The notes under the pieces: model-generated
What the model saw: the letters and a program-made list of their open reading frames with translations, nothing else
Told to the model about the DNA's origin: nothing
The model's database searches: none
In this document: positions 51,604 to 62,936 of the stretch, one piece after another
Layout of the letters: the number at the start of each line of letters is the position of its first letter
Position numbering within the stretch: position 1 is the first letter of the stretch
From: Membranipora membranacea
Taxonomy: Eukaryota > Bryozoa > Gymnolaemata > Cheilostomatida > Membraniporidae
Assembly (NCBI GenBank): GCA_914767715.1
Contig: OU612070.1
Location: 19,270,025 to 19,334,024, forward strand
Length of the DNA: 64,000 bases
Direction of reading: 5' to 3'
Made by a program: the position numbers and the translations under genes

Positions 51604-54219
51604 CTTTACTCTCACAGAAAAAAAAATTACCTCATCACTTATAGCATTTCCTGACAAGCCACCGCTGTACAGTTACATATAATCACCCATAACTTTGTTG
51701 ATACAATTTCAAGTTTTGGCTATGGGATATTCAAATGTGTTTGTATGCAGGAATGTGCAAATGAGGGTAGGGGGATATTTCACATTGAAGACATACAATG
51801 TTTCACTGTTTTGTTATGCTTTATTAGGCACTCGAAAATGAGGCTCCAAAAAAAATTCTGTGATGGCAACTACAACTCAACAGCTTCTTTAGATGCAAAC
51901 CATCCATAAGTTTTTTAAGTTTCTGAGCTGGTACTTTTGACAGTGCTCAATATGGGGATAGAGTCATCCATATTGACCATCGTTTTGACTATCAAGTTAC
52001 CAATTATCACTGGGTGGATGCTGTTTTTTTTGGGCTTGTCACAATATCTCCGCAAACCAACTGTGTCTTAAAACACTTACTGATAGGAGAACATAGTTTT
52101 CCTGCTAGTGGTGTATACTCTGACTTCCATCTGCAATCAACAAATCATTTATCGGCTCAATTCATTAGCATACAATTCATTTGCAGTTCTAATAATGTTT
52201 CACCATACATGTAGTGTGTGATGAGGGTTGAATTGAGTGATGGATAGAGAAAAGGATGTTGGGTGTGCATAGAGTGAGGATGATGTGTGCCCTCCACACC
52301 ACACATTCTCCAGCTGGCTATGAGACTTCACACCAGCTGTGCCTTTTAATCCCCCACCTAAGCCTGGAGCCCACCTGGGTGAATGTACAGCGCCAAAGGT
52401 GCTTAGCTGATAGGCATTGTTCTGGCCAGACTGGCTAAGCAGGTACTGTACTGTATTCACTCACCTGCCTCCCCCCCTCGCATTTGGTGTTTTCTCTCAC
52501 AGATAACATATTGTAATACTGGGTTGATATCTGGCTCTACCTCTTCCCAATCCCTCATTTGACACTGTCACATATTATTACCGTATAAAGGTTTACGAAT
52601 AAAGACACCACTTGTATGTATATATTACTCATAACTGCCCAGACATATTTACCGTCTATTTCATATATTCATATATACTGCGACATTGTGTAACTTTGTA
52701 TAGCAAGAATGTCTTTAAAAAAAGAAAAAGATATTCATTGAGGCTGAAAAGGATATTTTGACCTTTGCAGTATTCATGCGCGATTGATTGAACGGCCAGC
52801 ATCAACAACTACGCTGCAGATATAGGCATGGTAATGATTTTGATGGCTATTTTTCTGTTAAACCAGTCTTGGCCTGCCATCATGAGGCTTATGGCTCGCA
52901 TATACTTATCCTATTCACTAATTTTTAGCTCCCTCGCTCACATGATCTTTTGTTCTTTTGTGACAGAGCGATGTCTGTTGTTGTGGCGGTAAACTGCACT
53001 GCTGGCTCTGCTACGCGACGACATTTTTTGGCATATATTCACACAATGCCCTGTCGAACGACATGTTGTGCTGTGTACTTATTCAAAGCTTTATCGCTTG
53101 AAGGGCATTAGCATAGAGGTGAATATTGAAAACATTTAACAGCTTTTTCTCTCTTCTTCGTTGCAGTTTATTTGCCCCTGACTGGCTACTCAAAGACATT
53201 GTCCTCTACTGTACCACAACAGCTGCTGGCAGCAAGGCTGGAACACATTTGATGGCTGCCACTGAAACACTTGACGGCTAAACTGACCAGATTATTCACC
53301 TGGATGATTGATACGCTTAATTGACTGCCGTACAACTATAACGGAATGGTACTCCACTTCCACTCCACTTCATTGTTTTTATTCTGACGCAACTGAATAT
53401 CTCATTTCTGAAATTATCTCTTTTTATAACTCTCACCTGCGAGTTGCCAAGGTGAGATTGGTCTGACTGTGATTTAACAGTCCATTTTACGGCCTCGCGC
53501 TTGATATATCACGATAGGGCTTTGCACCCTGCACATCGTTGTCTGATGTGACTGGTATGAGGCCGCATGTCAGCAAGCTCATGCCCAGTTTAGTGTTCAT
53601 TGGCCCCTCCAATATGTTCTCCGCTTTAGGCAGGGTTGCGCTACAGTCGTGTTGTGCCCGCTCACGAGCTGTGCTGCCGAAGCCTGTATCCTTTTGTGCA
53701 CACATTTTTTCCGATGCTGAAGGCTGAAATATTTTCTGTATGGCTGTCAATGGCTGTTGTGACATCTTGCCTGCACAGAAGCCCATCTTTTTCCTAATTC
53801 CAAATTGTACCGAGCTGTTTCAACTGTCAACGGATAAGGAGATAACTCCCTCCATCCCCCATCTGTCTATTTACAGCTCACCAGCTCGACCAGCCTTTGG
53901 CAGTTTGATCGTGCCAGCGTTGATATTTCAAGCAATTCAAACAGCTGACATACCCTGTGCATGTCCAACCTGTTTGTCTATAGATGCCTTCTTTGCCCCC
54001 TCCTCCTCTCCCTAGGTTCTGTGCCTCATGTGTGCTCCGGCCTGCCTGCAAACTAAGATCAACATAGCTCCAAGTATGCTGACTGAGCCCTCACTTATAA
54101 TTCTCAGCCTTAAGATTAAGACAGAACTTTTCAACTAACATAGCCTGTGTTCTGATGTCAAAATAAACACATAGGTAGCATATTTCGCAGTCAATCAGTA
54201 CTGAACTAAATAAAACATA
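51604..54219. other. Spacer between the main satellite and its inverted outlier
   Basis: About 2.6 kb with no supported gene. Overlapping frames at 52014-52460 and 53487-54015 have no signal peptide, splice pattern or domain I recognise. GTATAAAGG near 52583 and GAATAAAG near 52599 could belong to an old retroelement. Confidence 0.4.
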
Positions 54220-54221
54220 TG

Positions 54222-54834
54222 AGAGATAGTAATGAATAAGACGTAACTTAGGAGTAGGTAGTGTTAGAGTAAGTACTGTAAGAGACTAATGTAAGAGATG
54301 TAATATAAGAGATAGTGATGAATAAGACGTATCTTAGGAGTAGGTCATGTTAGAGTGAGTACTGTAAGAGACGAATGTAAGAGATGTAATATAAGAGATA
54401 GTAATGAATAAGACGTAATTTAGGAGTAGGTAATGTTAGAGTAAGTACTATAAGAGACGAGTGTAAGAGATGTAATATAAGAGATAGTGATGAATAAGAC
54501 GTAATTTAGGAGTAGGTAATGTTAGAGTAGGTACTGTAAGAAACGAATGTAAGAGATGTAATATAAGAGATAGTAATGAATAAGACGTAACTTAGGAGTA
54601 GGTAATGTTAGAGTAAGTACTGTAAGAGACGAATGTAAGAGATGTTATATAAGAGATAGTGATGCATAAGTTGTAACTTAGGAGTAGGTAATGTTAGTGT
54701 AAGTACTGTAAGAGACGAATGTAAGAGAAGTAATATAAGAGATAGTGATGACTAAGACGTAATTTAGGAGTAGGTAATGTTAGAGTAAGTACTGTAAGAG
54801 ACAAATGTAAGAGATGTAATATAAGAGATAGTAA
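54222..54834 (-). repeat. Inverted outlier of the 86-bp satellite, seven monomers
   Basis: The reverse complement of the 86-bp monomer (GAATAAGACGTAACTTAGGA, GTAAGTACTGTAAGAGACGA and so on) repeats seven times. GAGATAGT marks stand at 54223 and 54309, then every 86 bp to about 54825. Orientation is opposite to the 15 kb array, from which it is separated by 3 kb. Confidence 0.95.
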
Positions 54835-55528
54835 TATAAAAATATTTCATAATTAGGAACACAACTAATCGTCTAAAGGCTACTCGGCTGGACAGTTTAA
54901 ATGCTACTTCTAATGATAATGCTAATGCTACTCTTCTGTGCTATTCCCCTTCTCAATAATCAAAATGCTACTGCCTCAAGCCCTAACTGCTGCATAAACT
55001 TATTGATGTGCCAATGATGTATACATGATGCGGTTGTGGCACGCATTTTCACTTTGATGATGCCTCTCAAATACCGTACTGCCTGGGGAAAAGACCATGC
55101 TTTTTGAGACATAATATTATGGGCATTTATCTTATAATACTATTTTTTGCATGCAAGGCAACTCCATTATTTTTTAGCTGAGTACGTGTACCAGCAACCT
55201 TTTTCTCACAACCTTTACAGTTAGTGTGTAATATATAAATCAGATGACCTCGTCAAGGACCAAGGGATGCTAAATTAGTAGAGACAGCGGAGCTCAGATA
55301 ATTCTTCTGCACCGGATTTTGAAAGTTTTTGTAGTTAACTTTGAAAATCACCATTGTCGTTTTCCCCTGTTTTCGTAAGTGAACCATGTTGACGTCCCTT
55401 GTTTATGGTACTGAATTAATTATTATTTCCTATGACAAGAACACGTTTTTTCGAAGTGACATTTTGATATCTTAAAAAATAACTAGGGCCTAATGTACAG
55501 TTGACGTGTTTTGGCCTGGAGTGGCTGC

Positions 55529-55800
55529 TATAAAAGCGCTGGGGGCCCAATGCACGTCAGCTTTTTGGAACCAGAACTTAAAGCAAACACAACTATTGGA
55601 TAAAAGACTGCTGTATTTTCGTATCAAAGATTACTGATTACTTATTGTCATACCAGGTTGGTTAAAATAAAATGTAGTGAATAAAGTAAAGCACATAGTT
55701 GGGTTTCTTCTCCCCTGACCTCGTAAGAAGAACCTGATGATGTACGAATATATCGTACAAGTGAAAGCATTACAATAAAATCAATCAATCAATCAATATT
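55529..55800 (+). mobile_element. Retroelement-like unit: TATA box to (AATC)n tail
   Basis: A TATAAAAG box at 55529-55536 is followed about 140 bp later by AATAAA-type signals near 55667 and 55679, then a small hairpin (TGTACGA, 5-base loop, TCGTACA, about 55741-55759). The unit ends AATAAAATCAATCAATCAATCA at about 55775-55797. A hairpin followed by a short tandem tail is typical of LINE or SINE 3' ends. The TATA box close to a poly(A) signal could instead be a solo-LTR pattern. Confidence 0.45.
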
Positions 55801-55928
55801 AATGTCGAGATAAAATCATCAAAGTTGGTGGTAATTTGTAGTTGTCTTCTCTTGCTTTTATTATTAGGTGTGATGATAGCAGTTGTACAGTGTCCAGAAG
55901 TGGTTAGAAACAGCATAAGGCATGTGAT

Positions 55929-56344
55929 CAGGGCTCACAACCCGGGAGGATCCAAAACCCGAGTTTTGCCGATACCGTGTTGCAGGTGGCATTTCAAATG
56001 AAAATGAAATAGCTTAGATTTTTAGAGCTCTGTTAGCCTCCTCAATGGGTCCGGCCTGCCAAAGCCTAGTGAGCAATTTAAGCCTCTGCATATGAATGAT
56101 ACTTGTTTTTTAGCGTTGTTAGCAGATGATTGATATAAAATCAATGTAAAATTCATCCTGGGTGATGTATCTCATATATCGCAACATAAAATTGTTTCTT
56201 TATAGTCATACAACTAGGCCACATCGAAAGGAATTCCCCAACTTCAATGAATATGAGGCAAAATCTGCGTTTATAGCTAATATTCTAAAATCCCCTGAGT
56301 TGAACCCAAAAACTCGGGCTAAATCCGAGTGGTTGAGAGCCCTG
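55929..56344. mobile_element. hAT-type MITE with 8-bp target duplication
   Basis: A 416-bp element with ends CAGGGCTC and GAGCCCTG, flanked by identical octamers CATGTGAT at 55921-55928 and 56345-56352. The inverted similarity continues inward in patches (AACCCGGG and AACCCGAGTTTT on the left against the inverse of GGGTT and AAAACTCGGG on the right). An 8-bp duplication with CAGGG ends is the hallmark of hAT transposons. No transposase remains. The frame at 56162-56491 crosses the right end and is not a gene. Confidence 0.85.
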
Positions 56345-56936
56345 CATGTGATAAGATGTTCATTCGATATTGTCATCATTGTTGGCTTCATTTTTCTGAA
56401 GTTCAGGTCATTATATATGAAAAGTGGGGGGGGGGGGGAGACGCAGTATCAAACCAAGAACCATTATGATATAAAACGATTCTCTATATGATTATAAATT
56501 GATGCTCAAAAGTCAGTACCAAAATCCATAACCATTCAGAACCGTATTTTAGACAAATAGTAGGGAAGGCGGAAATCTTGGAGGGTGTGAAGGTTGGGTA
56601 TTGTATCCTCCTGCTGTGGTATCTGGGGTTAGTCCCTAGCAGCCTTTTAATGATATAAATAGCATATTGAAGTCCCCAACGAGCCGATTCTGACATGGAA
56701 CACTCAATTATAGCATTTTTAGGCCACTCTATCGAGCATTCTCGGGGAGGCAGAGTTTCCTGCCTCCCAGTGGTTGTATCCTTGGTGAGGTCATCTAATT
56801 TACAGGTAGAACGCTAGATTGTGACGTTTTGACATTTGCGACGTTTGTGGGTTCAACAGGGTTGTTATAGGGTCACCTGGTTCCACAGGGTAAGCAGTCC
56901 AAACAAATAGGGTTACTTGTCATGTCTGTACCTACC

Positions 56937-56970
56937 TAGCCTGTTTTGACAAGCTTGTCAAGACAGGCTA
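56937..56970. repeat. 34-bp palindrome centred on AAGCTT
   Basis: TAGCCTGTTTTGACAAG and its inverse CTTGTCAAGACAGGCTA, with one mismatch. Half-copies occur at 34491-34509 and 57681-57699. Confidence 0.75.
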
Positions 56971-59344
56971 GTTCCTACCTGGCTATTCAGTTGAAGTAGT
57001 CAGAGCTGAATGGACATCTATCTATACTGCCATCCCTGCCCAATCCAGAGTTGTTTTATGCCTTCCAATTTATTTTCAGTTTTCCCAGAACTTGTTAAGC
57101 GAAAACTATAGCTTTTTTCAATCTTCTCAAAACTGTCGTAATACATAATTGATAAGAGTAGGTATTATATACCAATTATGAGCCATAGGTCAGTCTGCTA
57201 TTGTCAGCCTCAGTTTGAGAAAAAGAATCAGAATGCCCAAAATAGGGTTCTCAGCCCAAGGCCAAATCAAGGAGTCTGTAACTCCTTGGCCAAAGGTAAG
57301 GGAAAGAAGCTAACAGATTTTTTAAAGTGGAGTGGGTTGTAGATGCAATGCAGTTACTTCAGAATGCAGATGTCAGCCACAGTAAAGGTTATCTGATTTC
57401 TCTTTGGTTTGTTATGGAGTACTTTTTTTGTGCTCATTGGTCTTGGACTGGTCCCTCAGGCTCATTCATTCAACTTTCAAAATCAAGTCAAGGGAGATGG
57501 GGTTAATTAATAATACAATAGCCTATATAGGGGTAGCCTCCCCATTCTACCTGTACCAGCAAAACGCTGAGCAACTACCGAAAGCTTGTGTTGTGTTGTT
57601 TGCAGCCTTGAGTAATTGAAATTGTAGAAGAATTTAGCAGGACTACTATAACTAGTAGTAGTAGTAGTACTGAAAGTGAAAGCTTGTTAAGACAGGCTAT
57701 ACTGACTCTTACTCTACTAGTAATAAGTCTTACTATGTACCTAATAGATTATTTCACAATATACCCTCAGGTGCAATGTACCATCAGAAGGGAGGGGGAC
57801 AAGATTGAGGGCTGTACCAGCGACTAGAAATGTCTATGTATCCTTGTGTGCAGGGGAATGGAATTCCATTCTCCCCGTTGTGTGGTACTGATAGTCCTAC
57901 TCCTATCATTTCTAATTGTTTTTTATAAGTTACTGGAATCATTAATCAGCATATAGTTATATATACCAGGTTGGTATTCTAATTTTTCACTTTGATCGAT
58001 AAGATTTAATAAAATTTCCCGGGTGGCAAGCCCCCGGGAAATGTGTTAAAATGTGTTAAAATCGTCTCCCACCATCAATAAATTATGATTTGTAGAAACA
58101 AAAACAAATTTATAACCACACAGGGATTATAACTTTGAAACCTTGAATAGAATTATCGTGCCATTTTCCTTGTCTGATCAAGTATCAGGTCTGGGTGTAG
58201 GCCAAAACTAGCCTAGGTTCTTAGCAGTTATTTGTTGTGATGGGTACTGTGGTGAAATTCCTCCACTGGATAAAATTTTATTCAGCAGAGAAACATGAGC
58301 TCAATCAGATTTTATCTTTAAAAAAAAAATTTTATCCTGTCAAAAATCTGTGTCATCATGCGTATCCTGATTTCAGTCTGACCAATCAGACAGGGAGCAG
58401 TCCAGCCAATGCAAAACAACTATCCTGATGACATTTGTTAGCCAAACAAGATAGGGTGAACTCCCTTTTTTGTTGTCAGATTTACAGAACACGATATAAA
58501 CAGAATTGGAATTAGTGCCGGTACAGGTTAGTGTACTGTATTTTTATTTGTTGATTCATAGTCACTTAGGTCTACTGATTTATCTGTAAATTTATTATCC
58601 TTCAATTTTGGTCATAGACGTTCTTCTGTGTTCCATTTTTACTGTCTTTTTGAGAATGAAATTCTACAGGTACAGCGGCATTACAAAACCTTTCCCTGAG
58701 ACGGCCAATTTAACATTGCGGCATTTTCACTTCGGAGAGACAAATCAGCTAGAAATGCATCATGATTGTTTTGGCTTTCAAAGAATAGCGAACTTTATTA
58801 ATTGTATCTGTAACTGTGAACTAGTGTTGTTTAAATATAGTTGATTGTGTTGATTCTTGTGTACGCCATATCAATTTCAACTCCGCCAAGGATTTCTCTT
58901 TCAATCACATCAGATGTCTGCAGCCAGCTTTGCCAAAGACCCCTATGACAGTCTGGTTTAAAAGTCCAAGCAACTAGACATTGATTTGGTTATATTTCTT
59001 GCAAAAATTGAAATTGTGTATAACATTTATCTCACATGAAAAATTTAATATTGTCTCATGAAAATGGAGAACTATCAAATTAAGTTTGACTTGTATTGTC
59101 ATAGTAGCATCTATAACAGTCTGCTGGGCATGCCCAAAAAGTCTCCCTATTTAGTGTGTGTTGAAGAGAACAGGGCACAGAATGTGTATGTTGGTCTGCT
59201 ATCTATTACTAAAAACAAATTTCTTTTCTGCTTTATGTATTAGGATGATTTGAAAAAATAATTGAATATCTCTCAATCACCGTGCCCTTGTGTTTAAGTG
59301 GAAGACCACCAAAAATAGGGTAATTATTACCAGGTTGTCTACCT
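56971..59344. other. Gene-poor region
   Basis: No supported gene. It contains TAGTAG repeats near 57648-57670, a half-copy of the 56937 palindrome, and a small hairpin ATTTCCCGGG...CCCGGGAAAT near 58014-58041. The frame at 58608-58844 has no recognisable motif. Confidence 0.4.
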
Positions 59345-60680
59345 CATAGGTATGGATAGATGGATGGATGGATGGATGGATGGATTTTATTACTATCACT
59401 GACAGCATTATTTAAAGAAAATATGAGTCGCGAAATACAGTGTAATTGCTGGCACTTTGAATCAGCAAGAAAAAGCAAAGACACTTGGAATAAAAAATCA
59501 AATCTCTGTCTAAAAAGTATTTCGTTTAAAATAAGAGTGATATGACGCAGAAAACAGTCTCTCCCCAGTGAGCGTCTATGTTTTACTATACGGTATCTGC
59601 CAGATGGACATTTACTCAACAAATCATTGATGAAATGATCCTCATCGTGAATATAGCGTATAAGGCCAGTGTTCGTGTCTGATTGTCCATCATGGTATAA
59701 ATGTCGGGATGTTCAATGCCTAACTTATTAGCATCCTTGAAAATTTTACACAGGCGTTGCTTGTCAGCAGCATACAAGCTTTTTAAAAATAATGGGCAAG
59801 CAATAGGAGATTCGTGATACAATAAAACTTTTAAAAAGCATATTTGATAGTGATTTAGAGCTTAAAAATACAAAATTCCTGACTACATACATCCTTTGAG
59901 AGGCAGTACTATACCATGCACATGATCATTAAAACGCAGATTATCGTCAACTAATACACCAAGATATTTAACTTTATCACTAAAAGCAGTAGCAGTATCA
60001 TTTAATACAAGTGTAGGGGTAGAAGGTTTAAACCACTGCTGCCACAGCTGGGCTTTGCCCAGCATAGCCACCAGTCAAAAATTTGAATAGAGAGTTGTGG
60101 CATCAAAACATCTAGCCAGTAGCTTTGAATGGAGTTATATGAGCTCTAAAAATGTAAGGAGTATCTTCTTCCCTAGCCATCCACCATTAGTGATGACATA
60201 TGTTGAGGTTGACCAATCAGGTGCCTTTAAAATCTAGCTGAGATCCAACCTGATTGGTCAACCTCAACATATGTCATCGCTAATGGTGGATGGCTGGGGA
60301 AGAAGATACTCCTTACATTTTGAGAACTCATATAACTCGATTCAAAGCTACTGGCTAGATGCTTTGATGCCACAACTCTCTATTTAAATCTTTGACTGGT
60401 GGCACTGCTGGGCAAAGCCCAGCTGTGTCAGTAGTGGTTTAACATATTGGGTGGATAGCATCATTTCCTGGGTCTTAGTAGGGTTTAATAAAAGATTTAA
60501 ATCAGCACATTGTTTAGCAATTCTATGGATTTCATCAAAATAGGAGTTGAGATCTGATCGATTAGCTATGCAATCTATGATGCAAGTGTCATCTGCGTAC
60601 TTAATTATTGTAACATTACTCAGGTTTGAGGTAATCCGATTTGTATATATGGAGAACAAAAGCTGAGACAGACAGCAGGC
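59345..60680 (-). pseudogene. 5'-truncated LINE with reverse-transcriptase remnant and (ATCC)n tail
   Basis: Reads leftward. At 60659-60460 the translation has LFSIYTNRIT-like sequence, the catalytic box YADDT and LLLNPTKTQEM, the palm and following region of non-LTR reverse transcriptases. At 60020-59900 it has VKYLGVLVDDNLRFNDHV. At about 59820-59540 it has KSLYAADKQRLCKIF, then CPSGRYR in a shifted frame. It ends in AATAAAATCC followed by repeated ATCC (59386-59352), the usual LINE 3' tail. The coding part is broken by frameshifts and by the foldback element at 60032-60438. Only the C-terminal third survives, the normal result of truncated reverse transcription. Confidence 0.85.
60032..60438. 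mobile_element. Foldback element, nearly full-length palindrome, inserted in the LINE at TTAA
   Basis: A 407-bp element with two arms of about 190 bp (60032-60222 and inverse 60248-60438) around a loop of about 25 bp. Ends are ACCACT and AGTGGT, flanked by TTAA at 60028-60031 and 60439-60442. It interrupts the minus-strand LINE frame. Removing the element and one TTAA rejoins the frame on both sides, which confirms the boundaries. A transcript would form a long hairpin. Confidence 0.9.
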
Positions 60681-61180
60681 ATGGAAAGGACAGACATATC
60701 ACTGTTTCTTCTAATAGTCCAGCGCATTGGGCCTGCTGCCTCATCATGAAGCACGCTTATACACATATAATAACTCCCAATCATCAACATTACCAACATA
60801 AGCATTTTGACTACAAATTGATGATGACTAATGATAATATTAAGTAAATATAATGAGTTTATTAATTTACCACTTAGTTAAATGTGAGCCACGATGGGTA
60901 CTTCTAAGCAGATTTGACACTACATCATTACCCCACCCAGTCACTGGGCCCAAACTAGTCTGAGCCCCCCAGACTTTTGCCCCTCGTCCGACGCCCCCCC
61001 CCCCCGGCGAGGGTCCAAACACTCCATAGCTAACCCTAGAACAAGTTTAATCCAATTTGTCCTCAGTCCAGTCATTTCCCATTATACTGGTGAGCCACCC
61101 GCGGCTCAAAACCTCATGCAGGGAAATTCGATCATGCGTGATCTAAGCTTACCCCAGGGAGTTACTCCTTGCTTACCCTG
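60681..61180. other. Gene-poor region with a C-rich tract
   Basis: No supported gene. A run of C at about 60992-61005 precedes GGCGAGGG. Nothing else recognised. Confidence 0.4.
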
Positions 61181-61197
61181 ACTAATGAGATACTACA

Positions 61198-61282
61198 TTG
61201 CATAAAGCGCTGGTGATAAAGCATAAAGCACTGGCATAAAGCATAAAGTGACTGGCATAAAGTGACTGGCATAAAGCACTGA
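61198..61282. repeat. Tandem CATAAAGC(A/G)CTGG repeat
   Basis: Irregular tandem copies of GCATAAAGCACTG and GCATAAAGTGACTG units of about 14-17 bp, five or six in all. Small local minisatellite. Confidence 0.7.
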
Positions 61283-61989
61283 GGAACATCTTATTCTTTT
61301 CAAAATTTAGAGACATTTACATTCCACTCATTCTCTTTAGATTCTGTCATAAGCAAGCAAAGTGTCAAAAAGTGGGATATATAGACTAACCTTCGACAAC
61401 ACTTTAACTTGCCTGTCCGCTGCCACTAAATATTCTGAGAAGCTCCTCAAAGAGTTTGCTTTTACCAACTAAGCATGTCACAGGTAAGTTTGATTTGCTT
61501 ACTTTATTTGATTGAAAAGGGTTAGGCAGCAGTTGTAGACTGACTACCGAAGCTAGCTGTAAAAATAAAATTGCAACTTTATGTAGGCCTACCTGTAAGA
61601 ATGGGTGGTCTGTTGAGTAAACCCTGTCTTTAATTTCCATATCACTACATAACTGACCAGAAAATATTTTTGTTTCCATAAATTTAACTGTGAAAGGATA
61701 TTTTCCTCTCTATTGTATACAGAGGCTTGACTAATTGATGTACTCATTGAATTGTACTATTCTATGTATAGAGTCCTGTGGATGTACCACATGGTCTTAT
61801 ATGCACATACTTGATCGGTGAATAAAGTGGATAGATAAAAAAAAGAGTAAATGAATATGTAGCCAATGTCATATTGACCCCTGACTTTTTTTTCCATTAG
61901 CCAGCTGACAAAGTAAGATGGACTCAACTAATGCAGATTTCCTTTCATATAAAATCTCACAAATAACACCTCTTGATGACATTAATACG

Positions 61990-62640
61990 CTACATTTCAC
62001 TAATTGATATTTTGCCAATGCTACGTTTTGCCAATAACAATTCGCCAAAGAGATAACGCAAAAGACATTCGCCAATCACATTTTGCCAATCACATTTTGG
62101 CATCCCATCCTATTGACTGTTGCTACCAGTCTATGTTATTCTAGCTGAGATGTTTGGAGATAGAAATCTTTGGATGGACGATCTCAGTTAGAGTTGCATG
62201 GACTAATGGGATGGACATAGATGGGAAAGATTTTGGGACGAATATTGTAGCTGCGGGGAGTTCTGCACTTGTTTTGCGGTGCATTGCATGCGTTTTCCAT
62301 CCCTGGCAAACTTTTCATCTGTCATACTAATTTGCATCTAAATGTGCACCAATTTCTCTTGTGTGTGTGCTGTACCCTAATAACCATGACCATATTTGGG
62401 GCAGCTACACACTGTCGTATCATCACAAAATTAATTAAACTGTAATCTAATTGCAGAAATTAATATAATAAATGTGCACCTTAATTGGCAATTCGGGTTG
62501 GCGAATTGAGATTGGCAAATGTCTTTGCAAAATGTTTTTGGCAAAATGAGATTGGCGGAATGTCTTAGGCAAGACATGATTGGCGAGTTGTGATTGGCAA
62601 AGCCAGCATTGGCAAAATATCTGCCACCTAATGGCATAGG
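61990..62640. mobile_element. Candidate foldback element with inverted arrays of TTTTGCCAAT iterons
   Basis: The left cluster (about 62010-62105) repeats TTTTGCCAAT, TCGCCAAT and CACATTTTGCCAATCACAT on the plus strand. The right cluster (about 62478-62630) repeats the inverse, ATTGGCAAAAT and ATTGGCGAAT-like units, at least eight times. The middle of about 370 bp has no gene. Iterated subterminal motifs in inverted orientation suggest transposase-binding sites of a non-autonomous element. Outer ends and target duplication were not resolved. Confidence 0.55.
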
Positions 62641-62936
62641 CAATCTCAGTGACACATACGGCACAGACCTATAGGCTATGCTAATATGTGGTCCTAAAAA
62701 CATACAGGAATATACCTAAAACTACTGGAGAACAGGTACTAAAATGTCTTATTTAATTATTCTCTGAGCTTTCAAACTTCTCATGTCACCATGCAAGTTT
62801 TGAGTATGGACATTACAGGGTGACCAATGTAATGCAAACTCAAAGTGAAATGATTTCAGTACCCGTTCCAATTTTTTAAGATTATACAATCTATACGGAT
62901 GGCTTTAATAACTCATCTTTCTTTTCTCTTTTAAAG

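Noticed and set aside
52014-52460. Overlapping open frames on both strands
   Set aside because: No splice sites, signal, domain or codon pattern supports either one.
53487-54015. Frames of 91-99 residues on both strands
   Set aside because: They overlap in opposite directions with no recognisable product. The region is slightly GC-richer, which lengthens chance frames.
56162-56491. 109-residue frame
   Set aside because: Most of it is the right arm of the hAT MITE, read across its target duplication.
58608-58844. 78-residue frame
   Set aside because: Considered as an exon, but the borders lack convincing acceptor and donor in frame and the sequence matches nothing I recognise.
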